From NCBI RefSeq assembly GCF_023715505.1, contig NZ_JAMBOH010000001.1, positions 372,001 to 436,000 of the forward strand: a stretch of 64,000 nucleotides of DNA, written 5' to 3'. This DNA is from Neobacillus cucumis (GTDB lineage Bacteria > Bacillota > Bacilli > Bacillales_B > DSM-18226). Below are positions 63,478-64,000 of this stretch, piece by piece. Each line of letters begins with the position of its first letter. Within the stretch, counting starts at the first letter, position 1. The translations under genes and the position numbers were made by a program. The notes beneath the pieces were generated by a model that made no database searches, was not told the origin of the DNA, and saw only the letters and a list, made by a program, of their open reading frames with translations.

Positions 63478-63634
63478 ATAAGAAAAGCGCAAGCGCCTTG
63501 GTCACCCCCGACAAGCATAAGACAAGCCGGCCGAAAGGTTAATTTTAACCTTTTGGACGAGGCTGTAGACCATCGAGGGGCTAGGCACTGGAGCTAGACA
63601 ATTCTCAAAGTTAAAAGCTTTTTACTTTTGAATC
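63478..63634 (+). repeat. Nested-hairpin repeat, copy 9 (tandem with copy 8)
   Basis: This 157-bp copy begins ATAAGAAAAGCGCAAGCGCC directly after the end of copy 8. Its apical stem is altered (CCGAAAGGTTA, AATTT loop, TAACCTTTTGG) and the right arm reads GCTGTAGACCATCGAGGGGC as in copies 5 and 6, so CTTATG pairing is lost. The region 63635-63730 that follows is AT-rich and holds nothing I can name. Confidence 0.9.
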
Positions 63635-63732
63635 TAATAAAAGAACATCAGTGTATGTCCTATCTACCAATATGTTAGCCCATTTCCAAAGGAATGTACA
63701 TTTTTTTCTCATAAAAATACATTCACATACAA

Positions 63733-63758
63733 AAGGGATAGGCTATTTGCCTACCCTT
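63733..63758 (-). terminator. Terminator at the end of tlyA
   Basis: AAGGG-TAGGC and GCCTA-CCCTT pair with one mismatch around a 5-base loop, overlapping the tlyA stop. The T-run on the minus strand is short (TTTGTATG). Confidence 0.55.
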
Positions 63759-64000
63759 CATCCCGTTTTGTGTGAAATTCCTTATGGGATTGCTCGACAA
63801 TTTCAGCAGGCTGAATTTGCAGTTGATTAATCCCCGCTTCTCGTTCATTTTCCCATCTTAGGTGAAGCAAAAATTCAATATTTCCGTCTCCTCCTGTAAT
63901 AGGGGAGTAGGATAAGTTTTTAACAATATAGCCTTCCTTGATGGAAAAGTTAATAATTTTTTCAATAACCTGTAGATGTACTTTTTCATCACGTACAATT
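63751..64000 (-). CDS. tlyA: TlyA family rRNA methyltransferase, C-terminal fragment
   Basis: The 5' part lies beyond the window. The visible 82 codons encode VRDEKVHLQVIEKIINFSIK and later LSYSPITGGDGNIEFLLHLR, which is the typical C-terminus of YqxC/TlyA (FtsJ-like, 2'-O-ribose methyltransferase, also annotated as hemolysin A). The usual order tlyA-ahrC-recN supports the call. The two repeats 8 and 9 separate it from ahrC. Confidence 0.9.
   Translation of the reverse strand, partial: IVRDEKVHLQVIEKIINFSIKEGYIVKNLSYSPITGGDGNIEFLLHLRWENEREAGINQLQIQPAEIVEQSHKEFHTKRDEG

Noticed and set aside
63376..63597. 73-codon frame across repeat copies 8 and 9
   Set aside because: The frame exists because the repeats lack stops in that frame. 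Other copies do not keep it open, and the stem pairing explains the sequence better.
1..64000. tRNA, rRNA, prophage or restriction/defence genes
   Set aside because: None were recognised on either strand. The window is conserved chromosomal backbone apart from the repeats and one IS relic.

Overview
The window is a stretch of chromosomal backbone from a spore-forming Bacillaceae bacterium (Bacillus sensu lato, plausibly a Neobacillus- or Mesobacillus-like lineage). This rests on gene content and order: spoVA, spoIIA, dacF, xerD, fur, spoIIM, the yqk and yqj genes, the bkd cluster, spo0A, spoIVB, recN, ahrC and tlyA follow the B. subtilis order with few interruptions. Moderately low G+C, strong Shine-Dalgarno sequences and frequent TTG/GTG starts fit. 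No prophage, CRISPR array, rRNA or tRNA was seen. Most genes lie on the minus strand, so the window reads backwards relative to transcription.

Layout: (1) 1-9900 holds sporulation and housekeeping genes: spoVAB (partial), spoVAA, sigF, spoIIAB, spoIIAA, dacF, a nucleoside catabolism set (pdp, pupG, drm), xerD, yqzK, fur, spoIIM. (2) 10-19.6 kb holds an endonuclease Q-type gene, nudF, the tiny cell-division inhibitor mciZ, yqkF/E/D, a ketone-body/leucine-end module (scoA, scoB, HMG-CoA lyase), a CDGSH iron-sulfur protein and an SOS-regulated Y-family polymerase with its YolD-like partner. (3) 19.6-31 kb holds a SNF2 helicase, yqjQ/yqjP, proI, a decayed IS3-family element, rnz, zwf and a second Y-family polymerase. 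(4) 31-46.8 kb holds a tripeptidase, the complete propionyl-CoA to succinyl-CoA set except the biotin carboxylase (carboxyltransferase, epimerase, two mutase subunits, MeaB), the miniprotein prli42, yqjB/yqjA, an arginine-type ABC importer, an M20 amidohydrolase and brxB. (5) 46.9-57.2 kb is the branched-chain 2-keto acid cluster ptb-bcd-buk-lpdV-bkdAA-bkdAB-bkdB with its activator BkdR. (6) 57.3-64 kb holds yqzF, yqiK, spo0A, spoIVB, recN, ahrC and the 3' end of tlyA.

The metabolic genes connect. Branched-chain amino acids are deaminated by Bcd and oxidised by Bkd. Isoleucine and valine carbon ends as propionyl-CoA, which the carboxylase/epimerase/mutase genes turn into succinyl-CoA. Leucine carbon ends through HMG-CoA lyase and the acetoacetate CoA-transferase. 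Readable control sites support this view: a sigma-L promoter before ptb, an ArgR operator before artP (with ahrC itself in the window), two LexA boxes at yqjW, sigma-H promoters with 0A boxes at spoIIA and spo0A, and a cre site at drm.

The most unusual content is a family of nine intergenic repeats (about 120-355 bp) built from nested hairpin cassettes. Its 3' end nearly always faces the intrinsic terminator of the neighbouring gene on the opposite strand. A second notable point is XerD: the residue at the position of the catalytic lysine is threonine.
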